Shown: positions 25,532-35,232, counted from the stretch's first letter. The stretch: DNA of 64,000 bases from Burkholderia sp. OK233 (GCF_900230185.1 NZ_OCSR01000001.1:1054001-1118000); one strand, 5' to 3'. Notes: generated from the letters alone by a model not told the origin. A program made the numbers and translations.

Positions 25532-26587
25532 ATGATCCCAACGATCAAAGACGTCGCCGCCCACTCGGGCTTCTCCATCGCCACTGTCTCGCGCGCGATC
25601 AACGCGCCGCATACTGTGAACCCGGTCACGCTCGATAAGGTGCGTCAGTCCATCGACGCCCTTAACTTCCGTCCCAGCCCGCTCGGTCGGCAGTTGCGCG
25701 GCGAGCGCACGCGACTGATCGGTGTCATCCTGCCGACGCTCGCCAACCCCGTGTTCGCCGAATGCCTGCAAGGCATCGACGAGCTCGCCGCGGCGCAAGG
25801 CTACCGGCTCATGCTGATGACCACCCAGTACGATGCCGATCGCGAACGCCACGCCATCGAAACGCTGCGCGAACATCGCGTGGAAGGCCTGATCCTGACC
25901 GTCGCCGATGCCGACACGCATCCGCTGCTCGACGACCTCGACCGCGCCGGTCTGCTCTACGTGCTGATGCATAACGACACCCTGCGGCGTCCGTCGGTCT
26001 CGGTCGACAACCGCCTCGCTGCATTCGACGGCGTACGCATGCTGATCGCGCACGGCCATCGCCGCATCCTGATGCTCGCGGGCACGCTGGCCGCTTCGGA
26101 CCGCGCCCGCCAGCGGCATCTCGGCTACGCGCAGGCGATGCAGCAGGCCGGCCTCACCCCTGCGCCCGCGCTCGAGGTCGATTTCAACGCCGACGAACTG
26201 GCGCCGTCCGTGCTCGCTCATCTGACCAGCGGCGCGAACCGCCCGACCGCCCTCTTCTGCAGCAACGATCTGCTCGCCATGGTCGTGATGCGCGGCCTGC
26301 GCCGCGCGCGTCTGCAGATTCCGCACGACATGTCGATTCTCGGCTTCGACGGACTCGCGATGGGCGAATTGCTGTCGCCGCCGCTGGCAAGCATCTGCGC
26401 GCCGAATCGCGAGATCGGCTGCGCCGCCTGGCGGCGTTTGTTGGCCCGCGTAACCGGCACCTACGAAATGCCAGGTGAAACATCGCCCACGCTGACGTTG
26501 CCGCACAGCTTGCGCGAAGGCGCCACCATCGCGGCGATTTCGAACCGCACCGAAACGCCGGCGACGACCGAGAGGCCGTTTGCATAG
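25532..26587 (+). CDS. LacI-family transcriptional regulator of the downstream ABC operon
   Basis: A 351-residue repressor with the N-terminal helix-turn-helix and hinge (IKDVAAHSGFSIATVSRAIN, hinge near SPLGRQLRGERT) and a periplasmic-binding-protein-like effector domain (LIGVILPTLANPVFAECLQG through ILGFDGLAMGE). The start is the ATG giving the family's standard N-terminus. It precedes an ABC importer and a phosphodiesterase in the same direction and probably responds to the transported phosphodiester or its product. Confidence 0.93.
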   Translation: MIPTIKDVAAHSGFSIATVSRAINAPHTVNPVTLDKVRQSIDALNFRPSPLGRQLRGERTRLIGVILPTLANPVFAECLQGIDELAAAQGYRLMLMTTQYDADRERHAIETLREHRVEGLILTVADADTHPLLDDLDRAGLLYVLMHNDTLRRPSVSVDNRLAAFDGVRMLIAHGHRRILMLAGTLAASDRARQRHLGYAQAMQQAGLTPAPALEVDFNADELAPSVLAHLTSGANRPTALFCSNDLLAMVVMRGLRRARLQIPHDMSILGFDGLAMGELLSPPLASICAPNREIGCAAWRRLLARVTGTYEMPGETSPTLTLPHSLREGATIAAISNRTETPATTERPFA

Positions 26588-26653
26588 TCGCTTGCATAAG
26601 CATCCAATTCGAACCCCGAACCACCCGCTCTCTTCCTCTCCAGGAGACCCGCA

Positions 26654-27733
26654 GTGACCCGCTCTTCAACACGCTTTGCTTCGTCGATCAAACCGCTCTG
26701 GCGCCGTCTCGCCCGCACCACGGCCACCGCGCTGTCGGCAGGCATGATCGTCACCGCCGCGCTCGCCGCCCTTGCGCCGCAAGCAGCCCATACCGATGAA
26801 ACCGCGATCTGCTACAACTGCCCGCCCGAATGGGCCGACTGGGCGAGCCAGATCAAGGCGATCCAGCAAAAGACCGGGATCCGCGTGCCGTTCGACAACA
26901 AGAACTCCGGCCAGTCGATTGCGCAACTGATGGCCGAGCAGAAGAGCCCGGTTGCGGACGTGGTGTATCTCGGCGTGTCGTCGGCGTTCCAGGCGAAAGA
27001 CAAAGGCGTCATCCAGCCGTACAAGCCCGCGCACTGGGACGACATTCCGGCCAACATGAAGGATCCGCAAGGCTACTGGTTCACGATCCACTCGGGCACG
27101 CTGGGCTTTTTCGTCAACAAGGACGCGCTGGAAGGCAAACCGGTCCCGCGTTCGTGGGCCGACCTTCTGAAGCCTGAGTACAAAGGCATGATCGGCTACC
27201 TCGACCCGTCGAGCGCGTTTGTCGGCTATGCGGGCGCGGTCGCGGTGAATCAGGCCCTCGGCGGCACGCTCGATAATTTCGAGCCGGGCCTCGACTGGTT
27301 CCGCAAGCTGAAGGCCAACGCGCCGATCGTGCCAAAGCAGACTGCCTATGCGCGCGTGATGTCCGGCGAGATCCCGATCCTGCTCGACTACGACTTCGAC
27401 GCCTACCGCGCGAAGTACAAGGATCACGCCAACGTCGAATTCGTGATTCCGAAGGAAGGCACGATCTCGGTGCCGTACGTGATGAGTCTCGTGAAGGGTG
27501 CGCCGCATGAAGCGAACGGCAAGAAGGTGCTCGATTTCGTGCTGTCGGACGAAGGCCAGAAACTGTGGGCCGATGCCTATCTGCGTCCGGTGCGCGCGAA
27601 TGCGATGAGCCCGGAAACCGCCGCCAAATTCCTGCCCGCAAGCGACTATGCCCGCGCCAAACCGGTCGACTTCGGCAAAATGGCCGAGAAGCAGTCGAGC
27701 TTCGGCGAGCGTTATCTACAGGTGATGCATTGA
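26654..27733 (+). CDS. ABC transporter periplasmic substrate-binding protein
   Basis: A 359-residue binding protein of the iron/polyamine/phosphonate-like (type II) group, with a long signal sequence (hydrophobic stretch about residues 27-47, cleavage near AAHT). It starts at GTG 26654 after CAGGAGACC. The sequence continues with ADVVYLGVSS, GYWFTIHSGTLGFFVN and DEGQKLWADAYLRPVR, usual for this class. It delivers substrate to the permeases encoded next, whose TTG start overlaps its stop codon. Because a GpdQ-like phosphodiesterase closes the operon, the substrate may be a glycerophosphodiester or related organophosphate. Confidence 0.92.
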   Translation: MTRSSTRFASSIKPLWRRLARTTATALSAGMIVTAALAALAPQAAHTDETAICYNCPPEWADWASQIKAIQQKTGIRVPFDNKNSGQSIAQLMAEQKSPVADVVYLGVSSAFQAKDKGVIQPYKPAHWDDIPANMKDPQGYWFTIHSGTLGFFVNKDALEGKPVPRSWADLLKPEYKGMIGYLDPSSAFVGYAGAVAVNQALGGTLDNFEPGLDWFRKLKANAPIVPKQTAYARVMSGEIPILLDYDFDAYRAKYKDHANVEFVIPKEGTISVPYVMSLVKGAPHEANGKKVLDFVLSDEGQKLWADAYLRPVRANAMSPETAAKFLPASDYARAKPVDFGKMAEKQSSFGERYLQVMH

Positions 27734-28554
27734 ACGACGTCACGTTCCCGCTGCGCTGGCGCATCGCCCTGATCACGCCGGCGCTGGCGGTTTTCATCGC
27801 GTTCTGGCTGTTGCCGATGGGCGCGCTCGCGCAGATCAGCGGCGACGGCCACGCATTCGCGACCTATCGCGCGATGCTGACGAATCCGCGCTACATGTCG
27901 AGCCTCGGCGCGACGGTCATGTTGTCCGCAGCGGTCACGGCGACGACGTTGGTGCTTTCCGTGATCGCCGGTTTGCTGCTGGCACGCCGTGAGTTTCCCC
28001 TCAAGCGCACGCTGCTCGCACTGCTGACGTTTCCGTTGGCATTCCCAGGCGTCGTGGTCGGCTTCATGGTGATCATGCTGGCCGGACGTCAGGGCTTGAT
28101 CGGCGCGTTATCGCTGAAACTCACCGGCGACCGCTGGGTGTTCGCTTACTCGATGAGCGGCCTCTTTCTCGGCTATCTGTACTTCTCGATCCCTCGCGTG
28201 ATCGTCACCGTGATGGCGTCGGCGACCAAGCTCGATACCTCGCTCGAAGAGGCCGCGCGTTCGCTCGGTGCATCGCCGTGGCGCATTACGCGCGACATCG
28301 TGTTGCCCGCGTTGTCGCCGGGCTTGATCGCGGCCGGTGCGATATGTTTCGCGACCGCAATGGGCGCCTTCGGCACCGCCTTCACACTGGCCACCGACAT
28401 CGACGTATTGCCGATGACCATCTACACCGAGTTCACGCTGAACGCGAACATGGTGACGGCCGCGGGCCTCTCGATCGTGCTCGGCATCGTCACATGGGCC
28501 GTGCTGGCGTTTGCTCGCAGCGCGAGCGGTTCGGCTGTCGCGGCAAGCGCATGA
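27730..28554 (+). CDS. ABC transporter permease subunit 1
   Basis: A 274-residue inner-membrane permease of the PotB/FbpB-like class with about six membrane spans and the EAA loop (LEEAARSLGASPWRITRDIVLPALSPG, about residues 175-200). The start is TTG 27730 in the overlap TTGA with the preceding stop, preceded by CAGGTGA. It ends in an ATGA overlap with the next gene, so translation is coupled on both sides. Confidence 0.93.
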   Translation: MNDVTFPLRWRIALITPALAVFIAFWLLPMGALAQISGDGHAFATYRAMLTNPRYMSSLGATVMLSAAVTATTLVLSVIAGLLLARREFPLKRTLLALLTFPLAFPGVVVGFMVIMLAGRQGLIGALSLKLTGDRWVFAYSMSGLFLGYLYFSIPRVIVTVMASATKLDTSLEEAARSLGASPWRITRDIVLPALSPGLIAAGAICFATAMGAFGTAFTLATDIDVLPMTIYTEFTLNANMVTAAGLSIVLGIVTWAVLAFARSASGSAVAASA

Positions 28555-30545
28555 GCGGTGTGTCCAAACCCGATGACAAGACTTCGATGAATTCCATCAC
28601 TGCTCCAATCAGGCAGGCCGCGAAACCGCGCGCGCAGCGCCGTGGGTTGCCCACATCACGCACGTGGCTGGCAGCCGGACAGTGGCTCGTTACGCTGCTG
28701 CTGTGCGCCTTTCTGATCGTGCCGGTCGTGATGTCGATCATGGCCGGGCTCACGGTCAACTACTTCAAAGGTGTATCGAGCGGACTCACACTGCGCTGGC
28801 TCGGTGAAGTGTGGACGCAGTATCACGACTCGGTATTTCTCTCGCTCGAAGTGGCAGCGGCGACCTTGCTGATCACACTGCTGACCGGTGTGCCCGCCGG
28901 CTACGTGCTAGCGCGCAGCAAGACGCGGCTCTCGCGCATCATCGAAGAGTTTCTGGTGCTGCCGATCGCCCTGCCCGGCCTCGCTTCCGCGCTCGCGCTG
29001 CTGGTGGTCTACGGCGGCTTCACGATGTTTCGCATGAGCGTTGCGTTTATCGTCGTCGGGCACGTGGTGTTCACGCTGCCGTTCATGGTGCGCGCGGTTG
29101 CGGCCGTGTGCGCGAGCAGCGATCTGCGCACACTCGAAGAAGGCGCGGCGAGCCTCGGCGCGAGCTTCTTTCAACGCTTCGTCACGATCGTGCTGCCGAA
29201 TGCGCGACCGGGGATCGTCGCGGGCGCATTGGCGGTGCTGACGCTCTCGATCGGCGAGTTCAATCTGACGTGGATGTTGCATACGCCCGATACCAAGACG
29301 CTGCCGGTCGGTCTCGCCGACACCTATGCATCGTTACGCATCGAAATCGGCAGCGCCTACACGATTCTGTTTTTCATCATGACGATGCCGCTGCTCGTCG
29401 CGATGCAATGGCTCGGCGTCGACGCGACCGGCCAGCGCAGCGCGGGCAAACGACGCAGCGCTGCCTCCCTGTTCGAAGCCCACACCGACGTCCACGCCAT
29501 GAAACTCGACTCCGTTCCCATCACGCTCACCCAATGCGCGAAAACATTTCGCGGCACACGTGTGCTCGAACCGCTCGATCTGCACATTGGCGCCGGTGAG
29601 ACGCTGGTGCTGCTCGGCCCGTCCGGTTGCGGCAAGACCACCACGCTGCGCATGATCGCGGGCCTCGAGACACCTGACGCCGGCGGCAGCATCGCGTTCG
29701 GCGACGAAGACGTCACCGCCCTGCCGATCGAAAAACGCCAGGTCGGCATGGTGTTCCAGAGCTACGCGCTGTTTCCGAACCTGACCGTGCGCGGCAACAT
29801 CGGCTACGGCCTGAAGATCAAACGGGTGCCCGCTGAAACCGCACGGCAACGCGTCGACGAATTGCTCGCGATGATGCGTCTCACCGCGCACGCGGACAAA
29901 CCCATCGACCAGCTTTCGGGCGGCCAGCGTCAGCGTGTTGCATTGGCGCGCGCACTCGCCGTGCAACCCCGTGTGCTGCTGCTCGACGAACCGCTGACCG
30001 CGCTCGACGCGCGCTTGCGCGACACCTTGCGCAGCGAGATGAATACGTTGCTGCGCGAACTGGGGATCACGACCGTCTACGTGACCCACGATCAGGCCGA
30101 AGCGATGGAGCTCGGCGACCGCATCGTCGTGATGAGCGCCGGCCGCATCGAGCAGATCGGGTCGCCGCGCGACATCTACTACCGTCCGGCGAATCGCACG
30201 GTCGCGCAATTCGTCGGCACGATCAACCGGCTGGCGGGCGAACGGCGTGATGGCCTGCTGACGACGACCGGCGGCGCTGTACCCCTGCCCCCAGGTCCCG
30301 CGCAAACGGGGACGGCCCACGAATATTTCTTCCGCCCTGAAGACGCGTACCTCGCCGATCCGGCCAACGCGCAATTGCGCGGCAACATCGAAAACACGGC
30401 GTTTCTCGGCGAGCGCACCCGGCTGACGATCGGTGGCGCCGCACCGGACGCGCTGCTGATCGACGTCGCGGGCCGCGTCGAACTCGCGCGCGGCACACCA
30501 GTCGGGATTTCGATCGCGCAGGACGCGCTGATTGCGCTATCGTAA
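28551..30545 (+). CDS. ABC permease subunit 2 fused to the ATPase
   Basis: One uninterrupted frame of 664 codons. Residues 1-300 form a second permease (hydrophobic spans, EAA loop LEEGAASLGASFFQRFVTIV). Residues 317-664 form a complete PotA/FbpC-like ATPase with Walker A GPSGCGKTT, Q-loop FQSYALF, signature LSGGQRQR, Walker B LLLDEP, D-loop, His switch VTHDQAE and a TOBE-like C-terminal domain. In most relatives these are two genes. An in-frame ATG at 29499 marks the usual ATPase start but has no ribosome site, and there is no stop between the domains, so a fused polypeptide is most likely. The ATG at 28551 overlaps the preceding stop (ATGA). Confidence 0.9.
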   Translation: MSGVSKPDDKTSMNSITAPIRQAAKPRAQRRGLPTSRTWLAAGQWLVTLLLCAFLIVPVVMSIMAGLTVNYFKGVSSGLTLRWLGEVWTQYHDSVFLSLEVAAATLLITLLTGVPAGYVLARSKTRLSRIIEEFLVLPIALPGLASALALLVVYGGFTMFRMSVAFIVVGHVVFTLPFMVRAVAAVCASSDLRTLEEGAASLGASFFQRFVTIVLPNARPGIVAGALAVLTLSIGEFNLTWMLHTPDTKTLPVGLADTYASLRIEIGSAYTILFFIMTMPLLVAMQWLGVDATGQRSAGKRRSAASLFEAHTDVHAMKLDSVPITLTQCAKTFRGTRVLEPLDLHIGAGETLVLLGPSGCGKTTTLRMIAGLETPDAGGSIAFGDEDVTALPIEKRQVGMVFQSYALFPNLTVRGNIGYGLKIKRVPAETARQRVDELLAMMRLTAHADKPIDQLSGGQRQRVALARALAVQPRVLLLDEPLTALDARLRDTLRSEMNTLLRELGITTVYVTHDQAEAMELGDRIVVMSAGRIEQIGSPRDIYYRPANRTVAQFVGTINRLAGERRDGLLTTTGGAVPLPPGPAQTGTAHEYFFRPEDAYLADPANAQLRGNIENTAFLGERTRLTIGGAAPDALLIDVAGRVELARGTPVGISIAQDALIALS

Positions 30546-30591
30546 TGACACAGCGCTGCGTTTCCGGCGCGCCATAAAGAAGGACATCCCC

Positions 30592-31419
30592 ATGCTGCTG
30601 GCTCAAATTAGCGACCTGCATATCAAACGGCCCGGCGGGCTGGCTTACCGCCGCGTCGATACCGGCGCCTATCTCGCGCGCACTGTCGCCGCGCTCAATG
30701 CGCTGGAGCCGCGTCCCGACGCCGTAATCATGACCGGCGACCTCGTCGATCAGGGCGATCCGGAACAGTACGCGCACCTCAAAACGCTGCTCGCGCCGCT
30801 CGAGATCCCCTACTTCCTGATGGTGGGCAATCACGACGAACGTGCTGCGTTGCGCGCGGCGTTTCCCGATCGAGCCGAATTGCATAGTGGTGGCGAGTTC
30901 GTGCACTACGCGGTCGATGTCGGACCGCTGCGCGTGATCGCGCTCGATTCGATGGTGCCGGGCGAAAGCGCCGGCAATCTGTGCGATGCGCGTCTCGCCT
31001 GGCTCGAGACGCAACTCGATGCGGCACAAGGCAAGCCAACGGTGGTCGCGTTGCACCATCCGCCGTTCGTCTGCGGAATCGGGCATATGGATGAATTGCG
31101 TCTCGATCCCGCTGCCGCCGACAAGCTCGCCGCGTTGATCGCACGTTATCCGAACGTGGAGCGGGTGATCTGCGGCCATGTGCATCGGCCGATATTCGTT
31201 CGTTTTGGCGGCACGATTGCGTCCGCGGTGCCGGCGCCAGCGCATCAGGTCGGACTCGATCTGCGCGAGGACGCGCCCTCCGCATTCGTGATGGAGCCGC
31301 CTGCGTACGCGCTGCATCGCTACGATCCGGCGACAGGCATCGTCACGCATCACGCATATGTTGATAAAGCCGATGGTCCGTATCCTTTTTACGAACCTGA
31401 AGGCGAGTTGATCGATTAA
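30592..31419 (+). CDS. GpdQ-like metallophosphoesterase (cyclic nucleotide / glycerophosphodiester phosphodiesterase)
   Basis: A 275-residue binuclear metal phosphodiesterase. All expected ligands are seen at positions almost identical to Enterobacter GpdQ: Asp8 and His10 (ISDLH), Asp50 (TGD), Asn80 and His81 (GNHD), His155/156 (HHPP), His196 and His198 (CGHVH). GpdQ hydrolyses glycerophosphodiesters and other mono- and diesters. The start 30592 follows AAGGACA. It is the last gene of the ABC operon and would process imported substrate in the cytoplasm, since no signal peptide is present. Its stop overlaps the convergent membrane-protein gene. Confidence 0.93.
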   Translation: MLLAQISDLHIKRPGGLAYRRVDTGAYLARTVAALNALEPRPDAVIMTGDLVDQGDPEQYAHLKTLLAPLEIPYFLMVGNHDERAALRAAFPDRAELHSGGEFVHYAVDVGPLRVIALDSMVPGESAGNLCDARLAWLETQLDAAQGKPTVVALHHPPFVCGIGHMDELRLDPAAADKLAALIARYPNVERVICGHVHRPIFVRFGGTIASAVPAPAHQVGLDLREDAPSAFVMEPPAYALHRYDPATGIVTHHAYVDKADGPYPFYEPEGELID

Positions 31420-31913
31420 CGGTGCCGCCTCGCCAGTTCAGGCGACGACGAAAGTTTGCCGTACGCGCCGAAATACGGTATCCCGAGCGCGGCAGCGGCG
31501 ACGGCCTGAATGAAGCCATCGAACGGAATGGCGATCTCGATGCCAATGGTGTGGGTCATGTGATCGCCGAGCAGATAGGCGATGGTTCGCATGACGACGA
31601 TGGCTAACAGCCACGCCTGCACTTGCACCGGAAAACGCGCCGATTTGCGCCGTACGAGCAACGCCAGCCAGCCTGCGCCGGCGACGATAAATGACCCGAT
31701 GATCACGTCACAACCGACCATCGCGATCACGGTGCGATACCAGCCGTGCGTTTCAGGGCGCACGAATACCGCCAGCAGCTCCCATTCGAGCATCAGCTTG
31801 AGCGGATCGCGCAATGCGACTGCGGTTGACAGCGCCCATGCAGCGAGGCAGATCAGGGCAACGAGCAGCCAGCCGCTGATGCGTCGAAGTTCGGATTTCG
31901 AGTTTGTGTTCAT
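31416..31913 (-). CDS. Four-helix membrane protein of unknown function (DUF2569-like?)
   Basis: A 165-residue protein with four hydrophobic segments (about residues 14-34, 57-80, 90-112 and 128-148). The LRRISGWLLVALICLAAW start resembles DUF2569 proteins but this is tentative. It is convergent with and overlaps the phosphodiesterase gene by four bases. The start at ATG 31913 is preferred over GTG 31925. Neither has a strong ribosome site. Confidence 0.75.
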   Translation of the reverse strand: MNTNSKSELRRISGWLLVALICLAAWALSTAVALRDPLKLMLEWELLAVFVRPETHGWYRTVIAMVGCDVIIGSFIVAGAGWLALLVRRKSARFPVQVQAWLLAIVVMRTIAYLLGDHMTHTIGIEIAIPFDGFIQAVAAAALGIPYFGAYGKLSSSPELARRHR

Positions 31914-32089
31914 GAGATCGGTCACGTAATGGATCGTGTTGCGCGCGCCGATTCTACGAACGAAAACCGAACGACCATCTCATTTTGTTTGCGAGGCGTT
32001 CCGCGGCCGTCAGCACGATCCTTCCTGCTCCGGTATGATCGGCACGCTTGAGGACCGCGCATGGGCCGGTCCGTCGATAGCCCCCTCTC

Positions 32090-33295
32090 ATGTCCACATC
32101 CGACGCTTCCACTCCCGCTTCCGCCGACCGGTCGTTGCGCGGCTTGCTGCTTCTGCTCGCGACGATTGCCGGTGTGGCAGTCGCGAACATCTATTACAAC
32201 CAGCCGCTGCTCGACAATTTCCGGCAGTCGTTTCCGAATAGCGCGTCGTGGGTCGGCGTGGTGCCTGCCGTGACGCAACTCGGCTACGCGGCCGGGATGC
32301 TGTTGTTGGCGCCTCTCGGCGATCGCTTCGATCGGCGCATGCTGATCCTGCTGCAGACTGCCGGCATGTGCGTCACGCTAGTGGTCGCGGCTGCGGCGCA
32401 GAACTTGCCTGTGTTGATCGCGGCTAGCCTCGCCATCGGTGTGCTCGCCACCATCGCGCAACAGGCTGTGCCGTTCGCCGCCGAACTCGCGCCGCCAGCG
32501 CAGCGGGGGCAAGCAGTCGGCACGGTGATGAGCGGCCTGCTGCTCGGCATTCTGCTGGCGCGGACCGCTGCGGGTTTGATCGCCGAATATTTCGGCTGGC
32601 GCACGGTATTCGGCGCTTCGGTGGTCGCGCTGCTGGTGCTGGCCATCGTGATCATCTTGCGCTTGCCGAAGAGCAAGCCGACTTCGACGCTCCCTTACGG
32701 CAAGCTGCTGGTTTCGATGTGGCATCTGGTCGTCGAGCATCGCGCGCTCCGCGAGGCTTCGCTAACGGGTGCCGCGATGTTCGCCGCCTTCAGTATCTTC
32801 TGGTCGGTGCTGGCGTTGTTGCTGGCGGGCGCACCGTTTCATCTTGGGCCGCAGGCGGCCGGACTGTTCGGCATTGTCGGCGCGGCGGGGGCAATGGCCG
32901 CGCCGCTCGCCGGCAAATTTTCCGATCGACGCGGGCCGCGAGCGATCATCTCGGTGTCGATCGCGCTCGTGGCCGTGTCGTTCGTCGTGTTCGGCTTGTC
33001 GGCGACCAGCATTGCCGGGCTCGTGGTCGGTGTGATCATCCTCGATATCGGCGTGCAGGCTGCGCAGATATCGAATCAGTCACGCATTTATGCGCTGAAG
33101 CCCGACGCGCGCAGCCGGGTGAACACGGTTTACATGGTGGCGTATTTCATCGGCGGAGCGCTGGGCTCCGGCGTCGGCGCAGTCGTGTGGCCGACATTCG
33201 GCTGGGCCGGCGTCAGCATCGCCGGTCTGGGGTTCGCGGCGCTGGCGGGATGGAATCACTCCCGCGGCAAGCGCCACGCCGTCACGGCATCCTGA
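32090..33295 (+). CDS. MFS transporter (YnfM-like exporter)
   Basis: A 401-residue major facilitator protein with about 12 spans. The first span ends with IYYNQPLLDNF, typical of the YnfM/arabinose-efflux-like subgroup, and the loop 2-3 motif LGDRFDRRMLIL (GxxxDRxxRR type) is present. It probably exports a small compound. It stands alone, convergent with the dehydrogenase gene at 33338. Confidence 0.92.
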   Translation: MSTSDASTPASADRSLRGLLLLLATIAGVAVANIYYNQPLLDNFRQSFPNSASWVGVVPAVTQLGYAAGMLLLAPLGDRFDRRMLILLQTAGMCVTLVVAAAAQNLPVLIAASLAIGVLATIAQQAVPFAAELAPPAQRGQAVGTVMSGLLLGILLARTAAGLIAEYFGWRTVFGASVVALLVLAIVIILRLPKSKPTSTLPYGKLLVSMWHLVVEHRALREASLTGAAMFAAFSIFWSVLALLLAGAPFHLGPQAAGLFGIVGAAGAMAAPLAGKFSDRRGPRAIISVSIALVAVSFVVFGLSATSIAGLVVGVIILDIGVQAAQISNQSRIYALKPDARSRVNTVYMVAYFIGGALGSGVGAVVWPTFGWAGVSIAGLGFAALAGWNHSRGKRHAVTAS

Positions 33296-33337
33296 TCAGG
33301 TAAGCCCGACGGCCGCGAAGCAACCAGGCCACCGCCT

Positions 33338-34384
33338 TCAGCCCGCGACGCCCGGCGCACCTTCCACCCGAACCGGTCGGCCTTCTTCCACCGAGCGTAT
33401 GCAGGCGAGCGCAATCGCCAGCGCGGCGCGCGCATCTTCTCCGCGCGGCGCGGCCGGGTCCGTCACTGCGTTGTCGCCGGCCCGCACCGTCTCGACAAAA
33501 GCCGCGAGTTGCGCTGTATACGCGTCGTGGAACAGATCGACGTTCAGACGTACCGTATCGCTGCCCGTTCCGCCCGCGCCGAAGCGCGTCATGCTGGAAG
33601 TCCGAACGTCTCCCATCGTCAGCATGCCGCGTGAGCCGAATACTTCGCCCCGTACGTCGTAACCGTATACCGCCTGAAAATTCGCCTCGGCACAGGCCAT
33701 CGCGCCATTATCAAAGCGCAGGTGAACGAGTGCGGTATCGCGCAAGCCACGGGACTTGAAATCCGGGCGCACCAGCGCGTCGGCGATCGCATACACCTCC
33801 ACGACCTCCGCGCCGGGGTTCAGGAAACGCAGCGTGTCGAAATCGTGGATCAGCGTCTCCAGAAAGATGGCCCACGGCGGCACGCGCGCAGGATCGGCGA
33901 GTTCGGGATCGCGCGTGAGCGAACGTAACAACTGCGGCGTGCCCAGTTCGCCCGCGGCGATGACGCGACGCGCCTCGGCCCACGCCTTGTCGTAACGCCG
34001 GTTGAAACCGACCTGAAGCGCAACACGTGCCTTCCTTGCTGCGGAGATGACCTGGTCCGCTTCTTCCAGCGTCAGCGCCATGGGTTTCTCGCAGAACACG
34101 GCCTTGCCGGCGCGCGCGGCCTCGACCGCCAGCGCACTGTGGAATCGTGCCGGCGCGGCAATGATCACCGCGTCGATCTCCGGGTCGGCAATCACCGCCT
34201 CCACCTCCGAAGTTGCGGTGCGGCAGCCGAGCGTATCGGCCAGCCGCCGCGCGGCGCCGGGTGCGGGATCGCAAATGGCGGCAAGCTTCGCGCCATGTAA
34301 ACGGCGCGCCACGCTGGCGCCGTGAAACGAACCGATCGCGCCCGCGCCGATCAGCCCTATCCTGACCTGATTCTCATCATTCAT
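33338..34384 (-). CDS. Gfo/Idh/MocA family sugar or inositol dehydrogenase
   Basis: A 348-residue NAD(P)-dependent dehydrogenase with Rossmann motif GLIGAGAIG (residues 10-18), the diagnostic VFCEKPMALT (EKP) and an alpha/beta C-terminal domain with the catalytic region LIHDFDTLRFL, where the DxxxH-type motif is HDFD. The product name inositol 2-dehydrogenase is plausible, but substrates vary. It follows the isomerase gene by 50 bases in the same transcript. Confidence 0.9.
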   Translation of the reverse strand: MNDENQVRIGLIGAGAIGSFHGASVARRLHGAKLAAICDPAPGAARRLADTLGCRTATSEVEAVIADPEIDAVIIAAPARFHSALAVEAARAGKAVFCEKPMALTLEEADQVISAARKARVALQVGFNRRYDKAWAEARRVIAAGELGTPQLLRSLTRDPELADPARVPPWAIFLETLIHDFDTLRFLNPGAEVVEVYAIADALVRPDFKSRGLRDTALVHLRFDNGAMACAEANFQAVYGYDVRGEVFGSRGMLTMGDVRTSSMTRFGAGGTGSDTVRLNVDLFHDAYTAQLAAFVETVRAGDNAVTDPAAPRGEDARAALAIALACIRSVEEGRPVRVEGAPGVAG

Positions 34385-34434
34385 TTTGCCATCCTGATTA
34401 TCTATGCGGAAAACGATCCAACGGAAAACACGCC

Positions 34435-35232
34435 TTATGTGCCCAATGACGCCGCCGAGCCGATCGTGAAGGCGTCCCTGAAACGCTGCAACGCCTGCTC
34501 GTCGTCACCGCTTGCCCATGCCTCCATCGCGACGGTGCCGCGATATCCCAAACCCGCCAGCGCTCGTGCAATCGCCGGATAGTTGATTTCGCCAGTGCCC
34601 GGCTCGCATCGCCCGGGTACGTCAGCCACCTGAATCTCGCCGATGAACGGCAACGCGGACCGCAGCAGTTCGATCAGATTGCCTTCGCCGATTTGCGCGT
34701 GATAAAGATCCAGGTTGAGTCGCAGGTACGGACTGTCCACCGCGGCCACCAGCGCCAGCGTATCGGCCGCACGGGCAAACGGCACGCCGGGGTGATCGAC
34801 TTGCGTATTGAGGTTTTCGAGGCAGAACGTCACGCCCGCGCGCCGCCCGAGTTCCGCGATTGCCGTCAGCGTGCGTTGCGCGGCGAGCCACATCTCGCCC
34901 GTTATCACCTGCGCCGGCTGTACGGGAAGCCCCCTGCTGTCGAGGCCCGTGCCGTGCAGATTGAGGCGCGGGCACCGCAACCGCCGCGCCACGTCGATGG
35001 ATTGCCCAGCGGTCCGCAGGAGCGCATCGGCGCCGGGCCCGGTGACGAGATCACCATCGATATAACCGGTCATCGAAGAGAAACGCGCGCCGCTGTCCAC
35101 CAGATCGTCGATGTCATGTTTCGTCCAGTCCCATATCTCGACGGCAAAACCCAGGCTCGCGATCTTGCGCACGCGTTCGGCCATCGGCAGATCGCGAAAA
35201 ACCATTTCTGCGCACACAGCCAGTTCGAACAT
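34435..35232 (-). CDS. TIM-barrel isomerase/epimerase (hydroxypyruvate isomerase / sugar phosphate isomerase type)
   Basis: A 265-residue AP-endonuclease-like TIM-barrel. Metal-binding residues are suggested by FCLENLN (Glu), LRLNLDLYHAQI (Asp/His), IGEIQVADVPGRCEPGTGEINY and VAMEAW (Glu), the pattern of Hyi/OtnI-like isomerases. Start 35232 was chosen because GAGGAG lies at correct spacing; the ATG two codons earlier is too close. It lies between the binding protein and the dehydrogenase genes. Confidence 0.9.
   Translation of the reverse strand: MFELAVCAEMVFRDLPMAERVRKIASLGFAVEIWDWTKHDIDDLVDSGARFSSMTGYIDGDLVTGPGADALLRTAGQSIDVARRLRCPRLNLHGTGLDSRGLPVQPAQVITGEMWLAAQRTLTAIAELGRRAGVTFCLENLNTQVDHPGVPFARAADTLALVAAVDSPYLRLNLDLYHAQIGEGNLIELLRSALPFIGEIQVADVPGRCEPGTGEINYPAIARALAGLGYRGTVAMEAWASGDDEQALQRFRDAFTIGSAASLGT

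Noticed and set aside
28811..29599. A 262-codon frame within the permease-ATPase gene
   Set aside because: Arg-rich alternative frame typical of high-GC shadows.
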